From Psococerastis gibbosa (Eukaryota > Arthropoda > Insecta > Psocodea > Psocidae), in assembly GCA_963971405.1 (NCBI GenBank), contig OZ020488.1:7381261-7445260 (forward strand): a stretch of 64,000 nucleotides of DNA, in the 5' to 3' direction. The notes under the pieces were generated by a model that did not search any database, was not told the DNA's origin, and was given only the letters and a program-made list of their open reading frames with translations. Position numbers and translations under genes: made by a program. Of this stretch, positions 10,430 to 21,954 are shown in pieces; within the stretch, counting starts at the first letter, position 1; every line of letters begins with the position of its first letter.

Positions 10430-11595
10430 ACAACAAGAAATGGACCCTAAACCGGCGTCTTCGTCTATCTGGACCAAGAGATTCTATGAAACACCTCTTA
10501 GGACCCTAGAGTGAATTTTTTTTTTCAATTTTCAGTTAGATATCCTTTTATTTGTAATAAAAAAGAGAGGCGTCACTGAAGAAAATATTCTGAACCCTTT
10601 TGAAAAATAATACCAGCAAGAGATAGGGCTACTAGGATTTAAAAATGGTAACTAATTTCACAGGGTTCGTTGGAACCTCCATAACCCTCTCTAACCCATA
10701 AACCAGCCTCATTGAAAACCTCCCTAAAAACACCAATGAATAAACAAATACTCTCCTCCCCCCCCCCCTCCAACGGCCCCCACCCCATTAATAAATTATT
10801 GCACTTAAGAAACCTCGCAGGTGCACTACGAACATCCGCTCAGGTTACGTGAAGCACCGTTGGAAAACTTTACCGCGAGTTTTATGGACCGAGAAGGAGT
10901 CTTTGAGAGAGGGAGTGCAGCATTTTCTAGTAAGAAAACGACACATTTTCTTATGCTCTTCTTAGGGGTGTTTGGGGGACGAAAAAAAACTTGTTGACTA
11001 CATCGAGATGACGCTGTAAAGTGGAAAAGTTTAGTGCTGGCACTGGTCGTTTAAATGGAGCGTTTGGAGACACGGGGTGCCACTGTGAATAAAGAATCAG
11101 CATTTTTGAGGGAGATACTGTACGTTTTAAACTGTGACTACTCCAGTTGCCCTAGCACGAGGAACTATAGTAGACGATACGTATATATATATTAATTTAG
11201 TGCAGACACTGTTGCGTGGTAATATGACGGTCGAGTTTATTTAAAATCATATTCTAATGTACCATGCAGTATTATATGTTATATAAATAAATATTAAATA
11301 ATGAATAAATAAATAGTACATAAATAAGCGTTTAACAGTTGTTGCAGTTATTTTTATAGTTTAATATGCCAACAACAGAATAAATTGATCCAATAGCGAA
11401 GGCATTTATATTTACAACAGCTATTTATAACATAAAAATTGATAATTTGATAATTAAATTAAAAGTAATTAAGAGTTAAGCAATAGTCTATTCATAAAAC
11501 CCCGTAAACAAATTTTAAAAAAAGAGGTAGGCTGGAAAAGGAGTCTACCATATTAGTTATTTTTTCATAAAATTCTGGACAACGGAGCCTTAACT
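10430..11595. other. unassigned stretch
   Basis: No gene or window-internal repeat partner recognised. Contains a C-run at 10760-10769 and AT-rich sequence from 11160 onward. Confidence 0.4.
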
Positions 11596-11598
11596 ATT

Positions 11599-11793
11599 GT
11601 TGTTCTATTACTAAGCCAACATAGCGGAGTTAGGGCTCTAAAACTCACTCTTACACTCAACTAGGATGGCCCGGAACCGTCTGCTTTACATGCCCTCCGA
11701 AACATGGCCAGAAAATGTAGCCATTATGGGACTCGAACCAACAACCTTTCGGGTGAAAGTCGGAGTCTGTACCACTACTCTACATGTCCTGAC
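11599..11793 (-). mobile_element. SINE-A, full length (about 195 bp)
   Basis: On the minus strand it begins GGACATGTAGAGTAGTGGTA (A-box-like) and has GGTTGTTGGTTCGAGTCCCA, a perfect RNA polymerase III B-box core (GGTTCGAGTCC). It continues with the central block CATG-TTCGGAGGGCATGTAAA and ends CTTAGTAATAGAACAA. The tRNA-derived head, internal promoter boxes and multiple diverged copies define a SINE. Confidence 0.8.
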
Positions 11794-11855
11794 ATATGTA
11801 ACACTGACATTATATTTATGGTTGATAACTGAAATGAGAAGACATAAAAAAAATT

Positions 11856-11927
11856 GGACTTGGCGGGATTCGAACCCAAGATCTACTCCTGCCCGGTGCG
11901 TCGTCTTAACCGCTGGACCACAAGCCC
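11856..11927 (-). other. tRNA-like sequence (72 nt), probably SINE head or tRNA pseudogene
   Basis: Minus strand: a 7-bp acceptor-like pairing (GGGCTTG with CAAGTCC, one G-T), a D-arm-like GTCCAGCGGTTAAGAC and a B-box GGGTTCGAATCCC at the right spacing. The anticodon stem does not form and the T-stem has a mismatch, so a working tRNA is unlikely. It directly neighbours a SINE-A copy. Confidence 0.5.
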
Positions 11928-12291
11928 TGACAAGTGCAGCACCCCCAAATCCTGTACTTATACTAAGGGATTTTGCAAATTCCCATTAAAACAGCTGTGT
12001 ACTGGCTGACAGGTTAAACTGTCAGCCTTACAGATTAACGTCAGTTACTTTAATTTCATGAGTAGGTACCTACGTGGGGATGTGTGTCCTTTGAGCTGAT
12101 GAATGTAATCCATTTTAAAAATATGTACCTAAAAGCGTAACCGCCGTCTCGAACCCTGGCCCCGTACGTACGTACATTCGTACGGTGGGTATTGAAAGAT
12201 AATTGTAATTTTTTGTCTAATGTAATTGGTATTGTACAAATAAAAAAAAATTAAAATAAATTACAATAGTGATAGTCAGTAGATACTTTTC

Positions 12292-12692
12292 TTAGGCGGC
12301 GATTCCTCCGACCGGCTAGGGCTAAATACAAAAGCGGTAACGTGGTAGCAGACATTCAAGACTAAGGCGGGGTTTCCACCGACCTCCCATTGCAGAATGC
12401 AAATGACATTGACGGAAATGTTTGTAGTTCTTTTTATAGAAATCTATTATAATGTTTGTAATTAACATATCCCATGACGCCATTTTTTAATTTTAGTTTG
12501 TTTGTTTGTGATTTTACTGTACGATCATTGATCAATTTTAACTATGGCATAGAGGAAAACAAACATTTCCGTCAATGCCATTTGCATTCTGCAATGCGAG
12601 ATCGGTGGAAACCCCGCCTAAGTCTTGAATGTCTGCTACCACGTCACCGTTTTTGTATTTAGCCGTAGCCGGTCGGTGGAAACCTCGCCTAA
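12292..12692. mobile_element. nested fold-back element (401 bp)
   Basis: The outer termini TTAGGCGGCGATTCC and GGAAACCTCGCCTAA are inverted. The outer arms (GGTAACGTGGTAGCAGACAT) pair with their complement on the right. An inner palindrome with the related terminus AAGGCGGGGTTTCCACCGAC sits exactly at the centre of the outer one. A second copy of identical length lies at 15180-15580, so this is an amplified composite family. No coding capacity. Confidence 0.85.
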
Positions 12693-13029
12693 TCTGTGGT
12701 TACGCTGCTACAGTAAAGGAAGTGCCGTTACGGTAACATTTCTTACGTGCAGTAATATCAATAAAACTGAAACAGTATTGCCCGTTTTACGGTAATAGCT
12801 GTCGTCTGCCTTTAATCTAAAAAAATACTTATACAACCCCTCCACCCCTAAAATTGTTTTGTTTGGTCGGAAAAGTTTTTATTGCATTCTTTTTATGTCC
12901 CAGACGCATATGTTATTTTATAGGCTCCGTTGTATTGAAATTCTAAGAAAAATATTTCTAGCTTCTATGGATTGTTTATCGGAAGCGCCAGCAGAAAGTA
13001 CCGCAATTCTGTACAATCAGACTTCTTAG

Positions 13030-13690
13030 GCCTACATATACTGTTTATCGATATGTCGTGGCCAAACCGTAGATTTCCTCACTTCATGAAACACTCGAAA
13101 ATTTTAGAAAATGGTCTCATTTCATGATGTGTCGTTTGAGGATTTAATTAATTTTTGATTAATAACTAATAATTAATTAATTTAACGATTAAGTCATACA
13201 TACTTTATGTACAAGATATACTATATATATATATATGGTGTCGTAGCTATATCGAAGATTTCCTCACTTCATGAAATACTCGAAAATTTTAGAAAATGGT
13301 CTCATTTCATGATGTGTCCTTTGAGGATTTAATTAATTTTTGATTAATAGCTAATAATTAATTAATTTAACGATTTAGTCATAAATACTGTATGTACATG
13401 TATATATGCTATATCTATAGGGTGTCCATGTCGTGGCGATATCGAAGATTTCCTCGCTTCGTGAAATAGGCCTATTCGAATATTTTTGAAAATGGGCTCA
13501 TTTCATGATGTGCCCAACTTAATTTGATGATTTAATCAATTTTTTATTAATAACTAATTGATTAATTTAATGATTTAGTCATATGTATATATGTACATGT
13601 ACTGTATACATATTATACATAGGGTGTCTATGTCATGGCTACAACGTAGATTTGCTCACTTCATGAAATGCTCAACAATTTCATGAAATG
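13030..13690. repeat. tandem repeat, about 190-bp unit, 3.5 copies
   Basis: CGAAGATTTCCTCACTTCAT-type blocks recur at about 13065, 13250, 13443 and 13645. Each is followed by TTTCATGATGTG and an AT-rich TTAATTAATTTAACGATT segment. A remnant (TTTCATGAAATTCTC) reappears at about 14050 beyond an inserted MITE. Copies differ by point changes and short AT expansions. Confidence 0.8.
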
Positions 13691-13763
13691 ATCGCCATCT
13701 TCGCATATAAACAAAGTGCTCGCCTCTACCGCTAGTGAACTTAACTATTTTACGATCAAATAA

Positions 13764-13889
13764 TGACAAAGCAGTAGAATCCGGGATGATAGGCCGTGGT
13801 CGGTCGACAGCAGATGTTGACGATACGTTTGGAAGTACGCTTTCAGAACGACCACGGCTTATCATCCTTAATTCTACTGCTTTGTCACG
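13764..13889. mobile_element. fold-back MITE, GGCCGTGGTCG family, short copy
   Basis: Arms TGACAAAGCAGTAGAATCCG and its near complement CTACTGCTTTGTCA enclose GATGATAGGCCGTGGTCG and its complement. The loop contains ACGTTTGGAAGTACGCTTTC, shared with the 245-bp copy at 48217-48461 and the fragment at 38225-38345. Confidence 0.75.
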
Positions 13890-14397
13890 TAACTCCGGCC
13901 TCGAAATTTTAATTATATTGATCAAATAATCATAACAATTTTTTGAAGTAACCGCGCGTTTAGTTGCCCATATCGAGTAAAGATTTATTATCAGTAATTT
14001 GCCCAAACCACATCATGTGGCCAGTAGAAACTATTCATGAAATGCGACCATTTCATGAAATTCTCTAGCATATCATGAAATGAGCAAATTGACGACACGC
14101 CCCTTCAGATATACATAGATTATAGGCTATGTATACTGAAAACTAAGCGTAAGAAATTTTACAATCATGGTGGGTCAGTTGCTTTCAAAGTTAACCCTAT
14201 ATGTTAGAAAGTCCCACCATGGCTTGCAATGTATCGGCGGAGAATTCTAAGCGGCACCGCCATCTACCAATGCATGACTGCGCCGTGCTGTATTCCTCAC
14301 AAAGAATTTTCAAGCGCTGATGGGAAGGGCCATAAGTTGAAGTAATTTTTTTTAAAGGAAACAGACTAACAAGGGAAAGCCAATATAAGCCTGCTAT

Positions 14398-14662
14398 CAA
14401 GGGTGACGCCAGGGAGGGGCGGGCACTGCCCCCTCCTAGACCATCCACTGCCCCCCCCCCTAGAGACTGCTTTGGGAACCCTGCCCCCCCCCCCCCTAGT
14501 GTCTTACCGTTGGTGCAGCAAAACATGCACAGTGTGATCTGAGAACAACTTACCTATTTAAAAAGAAATAAATAATTTTTTTAAAGAGACTTTTTAAAGG
14601 GTGCGGAGACCTACTTCCTGCCCCTACCCCCCTCCCTACCTAAAATCCAGGCGTGGCCCTTG
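14398..14662. mobile_element. hAT-type MITE, family 2 (265 bp)
   Basis: Left end CAAGGGTGACGCCAGGGAGG; the right end is the complement of CAAGGGCCACGCCTGG. The flanks CCTGCTAT (14390-14397) and CCTTCGAT (14663-14670) match at 6 of 8 positions, consistent with an old 8-bp duplication. G-rich at the left and C-runs inside. Confidence 0.65.
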
Positions 14663-15179
14663 CCTTCGATTTCAGTATATGGTTACCTACTAACCTTTCA
14701 GGCTGGTTACTTATACGTGTAAGAGCAGTAAGGTAAGATAAAGATTTATAAGGTTTCTCATCACGAAATCGGTGACAGCTTACAATCTTGCAAAACTACC
14801 CGTATGGAGGGCTCAATTCTGATTTTGCACTTGTTATGCTTCTTTCACCCCTACTGATATAATCCGAACTACAGGGCATGCAGTACGTTAGTCTACGAAA
14901 GCTATGATCACTATTTTTCAGGGGGTGCAGTTGGTAGAGAATTGATTTAAGAAACGGAGGACTCGTGGTTCAACATCATTTTCCGGCGGTCCTGGGTCCA
15001 CCCCACCCATTAATGGGCAAGGCCGTAGACAGAGGGGGTCCGGGGTCCCGACCCCCCCCCCCCCTCAGTATTATATACCATATATTGCTGACGACTGCAT
15101 CTCAGATAGACCAGTGGTCAAGAGAGAGATATTACTCAGAAGCTCAGCTACTTTGAAGATATCGCTTGAAAAGTCTTAT

Positions 15180-15580
15180 TTAGGCGCGGTTTCCGACCTC
15201 GAAGAGCAAAATACACATACGGTGACGTGGTAGCAGATATCGTTAATAAAGGCGGTGTTTCATCGACCTCTCATTGCAGAATGCAAATGACATTGACGGA
15301 AATTTGAATTTTTCTTTTTATAGAAATCTATTAAAATGTTTGTACTTAACATATCCAATGAAGCCATTTTTTAATTTTAGTTTGTTTGTTTGTTTGTGAT
15401 TTTACTCTATGATCATTGATCAATTTTAACTATGGCATAGAGTAAAACAAAAATTTCCGTCAATGTCATTTGCATTCTGCAATGAGAGGTCGGTGGAAAC
15501 CCCGCCTTTAATAATGATATCTGCTACCACGTCACCTTATGTGTATTTTGCACTTAGAGGTCGGTGGAAACCGCGTCTAA
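15180..15580. mobile_element. nested fold-back element (401 bp), second copy
   Basis: Same architecture as 12292-12692: outer TTAGGCGCGGTTTCC and GGAAACCGCGTCTAA termini, outer arm GGTGACGTGGTAGCAGATAT, and inner palindrome starting AAGGCGGTGTTTCA with GATCATTGATCA at the centre. The copies have diverged at many sites yet keep the same length. Confidence 0.85.
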
Positions 15581-15740
15581 TGACATTGCAAGATTAGTAG
15601 TCCAGTATTCTTCTTAAGTTTCAAGAGCTGGTGAAATTGGGTGCCCTTGTTTTTGTTATAGTTAGAAGTTCGGACTTATGGGCCCAAATAGTGGCCTGAG
15701 TCCCAATAGCCCTCAGCAAATACTCGTTAGAAGTTACATC

Positions 15741-15888
15741 CAAGGCCGTAGACAGAGGATGCAGGGGGTCCGGACTCCCCCCCCCCCTCCCGACGAAACA
15801 TATTATTGAGGTTACTTAATCTCTGGTGACGTCAGATGGACCCCCCCCCCCCCCCCCGCTGCCGAAAAAAGTTCTGGCTACGGTTATG
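15741..15888. mobile_element. hAT-type MITE, family 3 (148 bp)
   Basis: Inverted ends CAAGGCCGTAGACAGAG and the complement of CATAACCGTAGCCAGAAC. Flanks GTTACATC (15733-15740) and GTTATATC (15889-15896) form an 8-bp duplication with one mismatch. Two C-runs inside. A 5' end of the same family starts at about 15014 (CAAGGCCGTAGACAGAG), but its right end was not found. Confidence 0.75.
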
Positions 15889-15889
15889 G

Positions 15890-16480
15890 TTATATCAGAA
15901 CCGCTGAAGCTACTGTAACTACAGTACACTTTCAATGGAGAATAAAGAAGGAAAGAAAGAAAGAAAACTGTCTTGATTGTCAATATAGGCGAGTTTTGGG
16001 CCTTTTTGGCCCGTATACTCTTACAATTGTTAACCCATAAAAAATCACTTGACTATTTAGCCTACATTCCTGAAACATGATCCATTTTTGTTTAACATTT
16101 TACACTTTGTACAGCTTTTTTCAAAAAATTCTCAGGGAAAAACATAAAAGAAACAATTCACACTGTAAATTGGCGACTTGGGAGACAAAACATTGTTATT
16201 CCACGAATCCAAAACAATGGGCAAACCCTTCAATCTTGTAATTTCCTAAGGCGAGCGGCCCTCGTCCTTCTCAGCAACCTTCATCACTGCTGCTGAGTGG
16301 AACCTCTTTTCTACCCTTTGTCTACTGCTTTTTTTCTTCTTACAAATAAGAGTTTTATATAGGAGAGGTGAGACTCTCACTCTCGACAAAGATATTATTT
16401 TATAAGTTTTGGTGTCCCCTGCCACATCTTCTTCGATCAATCAGTATTACAAACAGAACTATAGCTGACTAACTGTCAGG
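15890..16480. other. unassigned stretch
   Basis: Contains a short GAAA microsatellite (15946-15966) and GGCGAGTTTTGGGCC at about 15988, a string also present near 9776. An open minus-strand frame at 16246-16440 is featureless. Confidence 0.4.
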
Positions 16481-16484
16481 TCAA

Positions 16485-16650
16485 TGGACATGTAGAGTAG
16501 TGGTACAGACTCCAACTTTAACGCAAAAGGTTGTTGGTTCGAGTCCCACACTTGCTACATGATGTGGCCATGCTTCAGAGGGCATGTAAAGCAGGCGGTA
16601 CCGAGTCATCCTAGTTGCTAGTCACTAGATTGGCTTAGTAATATAACAAA
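16485..16650 (+). mobile_element. SINE-A copy
   Basis: tRNA-like head GGACATGTAGAGTAGTGGTA and B-box GGTTCGAGTCC, central block, and GGCTTAGTAATA end. About 25 bp of the distal body are lost or rearranged (GTTGCTAGTCACTAG). Confidence 0.8.
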
Positions 16651-17130
16651 AAAGTAAATATTTATTTATTTTAAATCTTGTCGTGGGTGCAAAGTGTGCT
16701 CTGATTGGCCAAAAGAAGAGGTGCTCATAGACCGAAGTTCTAATTGGTCGAATAAGACTTGGCAGGTGGCACAAGGAATTAAAAAATAGCGAGTATCCCA
16801 TGTCTCCTATAGTTCAATAAATTAAATTAAATTTATTTAAAAAAAAAATTAAAAGCTATATTACCGGTACTGTTTTAGATGAAAATGTAAGAAGAACCTA
16901 AAGAACAGCCTGTGCTGGGCCCCCTTTTACAAAAATTAATACAGGCCTATAACATTAAATGCAGGAAATAGGATAATACTATTCGACAATAGTCAACATT
17001 GGCCCTCATTACGAGTACATACTCTAAAAATTCGTTCCTATATTTATTCAGTCCAAAATTTATTCGATCGACGAAATATTAGAACTGTTTATGTTGACGT
17101 ACTATACTATTTAAATCTGAATTTTGGTAT

Positions 17131-17315
17131 GGCGGCTAGTCCATCTGTCAATACTCCGTCATTTGTGCATCAAAAATTGATGAGTTGTTTGTTTTAAGGA
17201 GACTATTATGCAGATACTTAACTCATCTATTGTAAAGAAAGTTATAATATGGTAGAGACTTATTATTGATGCACAAATGACGGATTATTCATTATTGACA
17301 GATGGAATAGCCGCC
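17131..17315. mobile_element. fold-back MITE, GGCGGCTATTCC family (185 bp)
   Basis: The left arm GGCGGCTAGTCCATCTGTCA, then CCGTCATTTGTGCATCAA, pairs with the right arm ending GACAGATGGAATAGCCGCC. Related copies: 24589-24724 and the 46-bp hairpin at 2551-2596. Confidence 0.8.
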
Positions 17316-17464
17316 CAAGACACAAATTTATTGGATCGTTTATTGGAGTAACATTTGAGTGTGTAATAGGGGAGATAAACAGTAGTCAAACAAAAAAAAA
17401 TAAACAAACATAAACAAGAAACATAGAACTCTCTAAGTAGTTAAAACAGCATATTACAAACCCA

Positions 17465-17590
17465 GTTACTAATCCAATTGATCCGAAGCATCATAAGGTT
17501 AGCATGAAAACAAGACTTTATAGTCTTATTGTTCGCCTTTTGTTTGCAATTAAGTCGTTTTTTCATTTCATTTCATTTCATCCTTTTGTA
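17465..17590 (+). mobile_element. 3' end of a LINE or SINE with TTTCA tail
   Basis: ACTTTATAGTCTTATTG, then CGCC, then TTGCAATTAAG, leads to a pentamer tail (ATTTC)n at 17560-17580. The same end precedes a TTCA-type tail at 60495-60632. Only the 3' terminus is recognisable. Confidence 0.55.
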
Positions 17591-17599
17591 ACACTACAT

Positions 17600-18140
17600 T
17601 TCAAACGATTCTAGTCTCTTCAGTTCCTGATATAGAAGGAGATGAAGAAGCAACAGACGAAGTAATAGCAGAATACCAACATCAATTTCTGGATATAAAT
17701 CTTTCTAATGGAGAATAATAATTCCGTTAAACAGTCCCCGCGTTCCTTTTCTAATGCGCAACCTATCTCAACCTTTTCAGCCTTGACTGGCTCCCCATCG
17801 GCCATAAATCAAATTGGAGAAGGTTGGAAAAGAAAATTATGGGGGCTAGTTATGTAAAATAAGGGTTAGGAAAGAAGAACAAGAAGGGAACAGCCCCCTT
17901 GTAGGGCAATAAATTGGCTACCCCCTTGTAAACGACTGGCTGAAATAAAATGAATAACAGACTACGAGGTTTTTTTATGGAAAAAATGTGAGGGCTTTCG
18001 TAATGAGGTAAAGCGCAACTAGACGGCTTGTAATGAGGTTGTTGGGTGAAGCAGTTATCATGTTTGAGGGGAAATAGGAAATTTGTAGGCTAAGCTTTAC
18101 TTCTTTTTACTATTATATTCCTGATAAAGAATAAATATTG
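17600..18140. other. unassigned stretch
   Basis: No recognised gene or repeat; short open frames only. Confidence 0.4.
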
Positions 18141-18147
18141 ACTTTTT

Positions 18148-18337
18148 TGTACTATTACTAAGCCAACGTAGCGGAATTAGGGCTATAAAGCCCTCTCTTA
18201 TACTCAACTAGGAAAGCTCGGTACCGCCTGCTTTACATGCCCTCCGAAGCATGGCTAGAAAATGTAGCAAGTGGGGGACTCGAACCAACAACCTTTCGGG
18301 TGAAAGTCGGAGTCAGTACCACTAACCTACATGTCCT
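18148..18337 (-). mobile_element. SINE-A, full length
   Basis: Same parts as the copy at 11599-11793, with B-box complement GGACTCGAACC and head complement ACCTACATGTCCT on plus. It lies about 130 bp from another SINE-A copy in opposite orientation. Confidence 0.8.
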
Positions 18338-18466
18338 AAAGTCCATAAAGAATATTGTAAAGTAAAGTAAAGTAAAAATTACAGAATAAAGATTCATTGA
18401 TATTCAATTTTAAATGCAACGACAATACAGTATATATGTTTATGTAAATATATATATATGTAAAGT

Positions 18467-18992
18467 TGTGGTACGGACAATGATTTTCATCCGAAAGGTT
18501 GTTGGTTTGAGTCCCACACTGGCTACATTTTCTGGCCATACTTCGGAGGGTATGTACAGCTGGCAGTCCTGTTGTTTCTAACGCCTGCTTTCAGCATTTC
18601 TGCTTTTTAAGCAACCCTGTCAGCCTGGCGGGGGGAGTGAGTCTGTTTGTTAACTTGAGGCACCCTAAGGGCAGACTCTTTCACCTCGGGGAAAGGGGAG
18701 TTGACTGACAGGGTGAACCTCCTGATTATGGTGGATTCCGAACCACTTGGGGAACATGGTAAAGTCATACGATTAAATCGGAGGTGACCAGGACTCGACT
18801 TATACTGCCAAAGCGCGTTATCATGTCCCACCAGGTTCCCCTGCCAACGCTGTGCACACTACCAAGTTGCCGCAGTTTGAAACATGCTGTGCTCTAATGG
18901 AATCAACATGGTAAGGCCGTTGGCAGTCCTAGTTGAGTGTAAGAGAGAGCTTTACAGCCCTAACTCTGCTAGGTTGGCTTAGTAATAGAACA
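18467..18992 (+). mobile_element. SINE-A interrupted by SINE-B
   Basis: The head and central block (18467-18570) and the distal part (18921-18992, GTTGAGTGTAAGAGAGAGCT to TTAGTAATAGAACAA) are continuous once 18571-18920 plus one copy of the duplicated TGGCAGTCCT are removed. The 5' 15 bp are missing. Confidence 0.8.
18571..18920 (-). mobile_element. SINE-B, long type (350 bp), inserted in SINE-A
   Basis: Flanked by the perfect 10-bp direct repeat TGGCAGTCCT (18561-18570 and 18921-18930). The minus-strand order is ACGGCCTTACCATGTTGATT, CACCTCCGATTTAATCG, GTTCGGAATCCACCATAATC, the long 3' module with GTCAGTCAACTCC, and CTGAAAGCAGGCGTTAG, ending with an AAC tail. The target duplication proves transposition. 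Confidence 0.85.
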
Positions 18993-18999
18993 AATGTTT

Positions 19000-19680
19000 T
19001 TTTTTCTATATTTATATAGATGAATATTTAGGCTGTATTTGCCTAATTAGGCACCTGCGGGTCTAATATGTAAACTTATAGGTTTATAGTTTAAGTTGTA
19101 TTTTTCATTTTTCTTTTTGTTTCTGGTTTTTTACGTTTGTAATGGAAGTGCATAGCATAGCTTCCGTTCGCATGTTTTCTATGGCATTTTGTTATTTTCT
19201 TATATAAGTGAAACTTTTTTATATAAAAAGGTCAATCTGATGCGTCCCAATCTGGTTATATCAAAATTCTCAACCATTTTCTTGTAACATTTTTCAAGAC
19301 TCTCCTAAAATCGAACAGGCCGCCAACGTCTTGCCCAAATTTTTTTTAATATTTCTATTAATAAATAGAAAAAATAATAATTGATACTTTGTACTTAGTG
19401 AAACTTAAAATTTTAGTATTTTTAAAAGGCCTGGCGATAAATAATTGTAAAGAATAATAAAAGATAGGAAGAAATTAATTTATTTTAAACCGAATGTGAT
19501 ACTTTGGAGGTTGGTTAATTGTACTAAACAATATGGCGGATCTGACAAATAAATATCATTATATAAATAAATAATTGAAAAATTACTAGGAAATAATAAG
19601 AAATATATGTATTATTCGGAATTCGTGTATCCAGTAAACTTGATAACACACATAAGAATGTAGGGTACACGCTACAAGTC
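19000..19680. other. unassigned AT-rich stretch
   Basis: No gene or repeat partner recognised. Confidence 0.4.
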
Positions 19681-19684
19681 GCAT

Positions 19685-19800
19685 CAAAAAATATATTGAA
19701 TGTATGCGAATGACCTCTTTAGTCGCCTCTGTAGGTTAGTACTCGTGTTATGGCACATCTCCAATCGTAAAGACTCGCACAAGTACAAGCACTCTACCAA
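19685..19800 (-). mobile_element. SINE-C copy
   Basis: On plus: TTGAATGTATGCGAATGACC, AGTCGCCTCTGTAGGTTAGT, and GACTCGCACAAGTACAAGCA, the complement of the SINE-C order. Confidence 0.6.
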
Positions 19801-19959
19801 ATAGTAGTTGAAATCGATATGGTGTCGACCAGTGTAAACTGTACATGTAAAAATATAAATATAATATAACTTATTCCTGGGGTTAAAAATGTAAACGAAA
19901 CAATTTTGAATAGCACCTTCCATTGTAAACTTATTCTGTTTACATTTTTTCATCCCAGG

Positions 19960-21290
19960 TTAAGAGTGTATGTATCGGTACGTATCCCGTAGGAAATTGG
20001 CAGCTCGAAATTGAATACTTTTTATTTTTTATTTAGTTAACTAAGCAAGTTATTAAAGATTTGGCTCATTTAAGTTGCTCAGGACTATTTCATGCATCAT
20101 ACAATCAGGTATTTTTAATTTTTGTTTTTTGTAGTTAATTTAGTAGGATCTATTTTACTAGAAAGTTATTGTTGCTTTCCAATTTATACATAGTATAATT
20201 GCTTTCCAATTTATACATAGTATAATTGCTTTCCAATTTATACGTAGTATAAGGAAAGCTTTGTGATGGTCGAAATTTTCGATTCTGAGATTTCAACGGA
20301 TTTACACGTTTTGAGGTCCCAGGAACCCAAAAAAGTGGTTTTTACAAAATGTCTGTCTGTCGGTCGGTCTGTCGGTCTGTCGGTCTGTCGGTCTGTCGGT
20401 CTGTCTGTTCGTCGATTTCCGGGCAAACTACTCAGTGGATTTGAGTGAAATTTGGCATGTAGGTTCACAAAAATCATACCTCGGGACTATTTTTTTTTTT
20501 TTTGGGCTAACTCAATTTGGGGGGGTTTATTTTCAAAAAACTCCAAAAAAACGCCTAAAAAAATTATTTCTCAAAAACGGCTCCAACGATTTCTTTAGAT
20601 TGTAGTCGTTATTAATGTTGACAAAATGCGGGGGGTCGCTTGCCCCTTGATAGTTTGCTTCTGGGGGTAAAAAAATAAAAATAACTAAATTTTAATGAAA
20701 AAATGACTAAAAAATGCGAAACCTTTCTATCGATGATTTCTACCTTCGAGCATGTTTTAGGTGTTAAATTGAGTAACGAAACCGGATAGGTTGCTTTCCC
20801 AAAAAAATATTTGGTTTTGCCCAAAAAATTATTTTTTGAAAAAAATGATAGAAAATTCGCGCTCAAATGCATTGCATGCCCTGCCATTATTGCTGTGTGG
20901 TAATTAATGTGTTTGTTTGACCTATCGAGAATTTACCTCACTTCCAGTGACGTCAGGTGGACAACCGCCCCCCCCCCCCTCCCCCGAGATATCGGAAATT
21001 TAACCATAGGAAAAATATTTGCCATAAAATTACTAATTTTCTCTATCTAATAATTTTGATAAATTGGAAAGCATGTTCGAGTGAACTCGGACCGGTTCTT
21101 TATAAATTATTATCGTGTTAATGAAAAACCTTCAATTTCTAAAATTAAAAATAATTTATTATATGATGCATGAAGTAGTCTTCTACAACTTAAATGAGTG
21201 AGCCAGATCTTTAATAACTTAGTTAATTAAATAAAAAACAAAAAGTATTCAATTTCAGGCTGCCAATTTCCTACGGGCTGTACACTCTTG
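19960..21290. mobile_element. fold-back MITE (AGAGTGTACAGCCC type) split by R1
   Basis: The left arm starts TTAAGAGTGTATG, then CCCGTAGGAAATTGGCAGCT. The right arm ends GCCAATTTCCTACGGGCTGT, then ACACTCTT. Without the R1 insert at about 20171-21100 it would be close to the 395-bp copy at 8598-8992. Confidence 0.75.
20171..21100 (-). repeat. R1 repeat, minus orientation, with triplicated end
   Basis: Full-length R1 (ends TTGCTTTCCAATTTATAC and ATAAATTGGAAAGCATG). The left terminal 27 bp (TTGCTTTCCAATTTATACAT, then AGTATAA) is repeated three times at 20171-20252. It contains the TCTGTCGG microsatellite (20350-20410) and a C-run near 20968. No ORF. R1 copies may have short inverted ends (TTTCCAATTTAT). 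Confidence 0.75.
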
Positions 21291-21299
21291 AAAGCTATG

Positions 21300-21950
21300 G
21301 CGCCATAAGTTTCTTGGGGGAGGGGGCGCATCGTCCCTTGGGAAAAGGGGCAACTGCCTCCCTAAACGACGCCCCTTTGCCATCTCATATCTTACATCTC
21401 ATAAAATTGAGCAACCCTAAAGCAACAGTTAAATGAGTTAACCAATAGCTAATGAAAAATGATTAGACAGCAGAAGATAAATTAATAATGATGAACTCGT
21501 TAACCAAATTATGCCAATAAACATTGGTTAAACTGCACAGCTAATGAAATAATCCCTTGATGCCATCAGAGTGCACTTTAATAGAAAACTATTATGTTGG
21601 TCATGATAGTTATAGCTCTAATAAACTAAAAACCCTGCAACTTACCGTCATTTGCATGTCGATTTTCTATTAAAGCGGGTAATCGAAGTTATTTGAAATG
21701 ATTACTGCTCCAACCAAGCTATTTTACATAGATTCATTTAATATGTGCGGGGTCTTCGAAAAGTTGTCTAAATTATTTGAGTAATTCGTAACGAAAGAGC
21801 AAGTGGTAATGGGGACCACGTCCAAACCATCAGTCCTTCTTAGCCTGATGATGGGAGTGGCACCGACTGTCGAAACGTCCCCATCCCCTGACAATGGGCT
21901 CCACTCTAATTTTTCGATGATTATGAGACCCATGTCTCTTAAATAAGGAC
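21300..21950. other. unassigned stretch
   Basis: Contains GTCGAAACGTCCCCATCC near 21867, a string type common at retroelement 3' ends. No gene recognised. Confidence 0.35.
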
Positions 21951-21954
21951 TTCT

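Noticed and set aside
11856..11927. Functional tRNA gene
   Set aside because: Acceptor and B-box are good, but the anticodon stem fails and the T-stem has a mismatch; it lies among SINEs.
21840..21885. CTGATGA followed by GAAAC, hammerhead ribozyme-like core
   Set aside because: Stem II cannot form next to the core; similar ACGAAACG strings in the GGCCGTGGTCG MITEs (for example 48370-48400) also lack the required G-C pair beside CTGAAGA.
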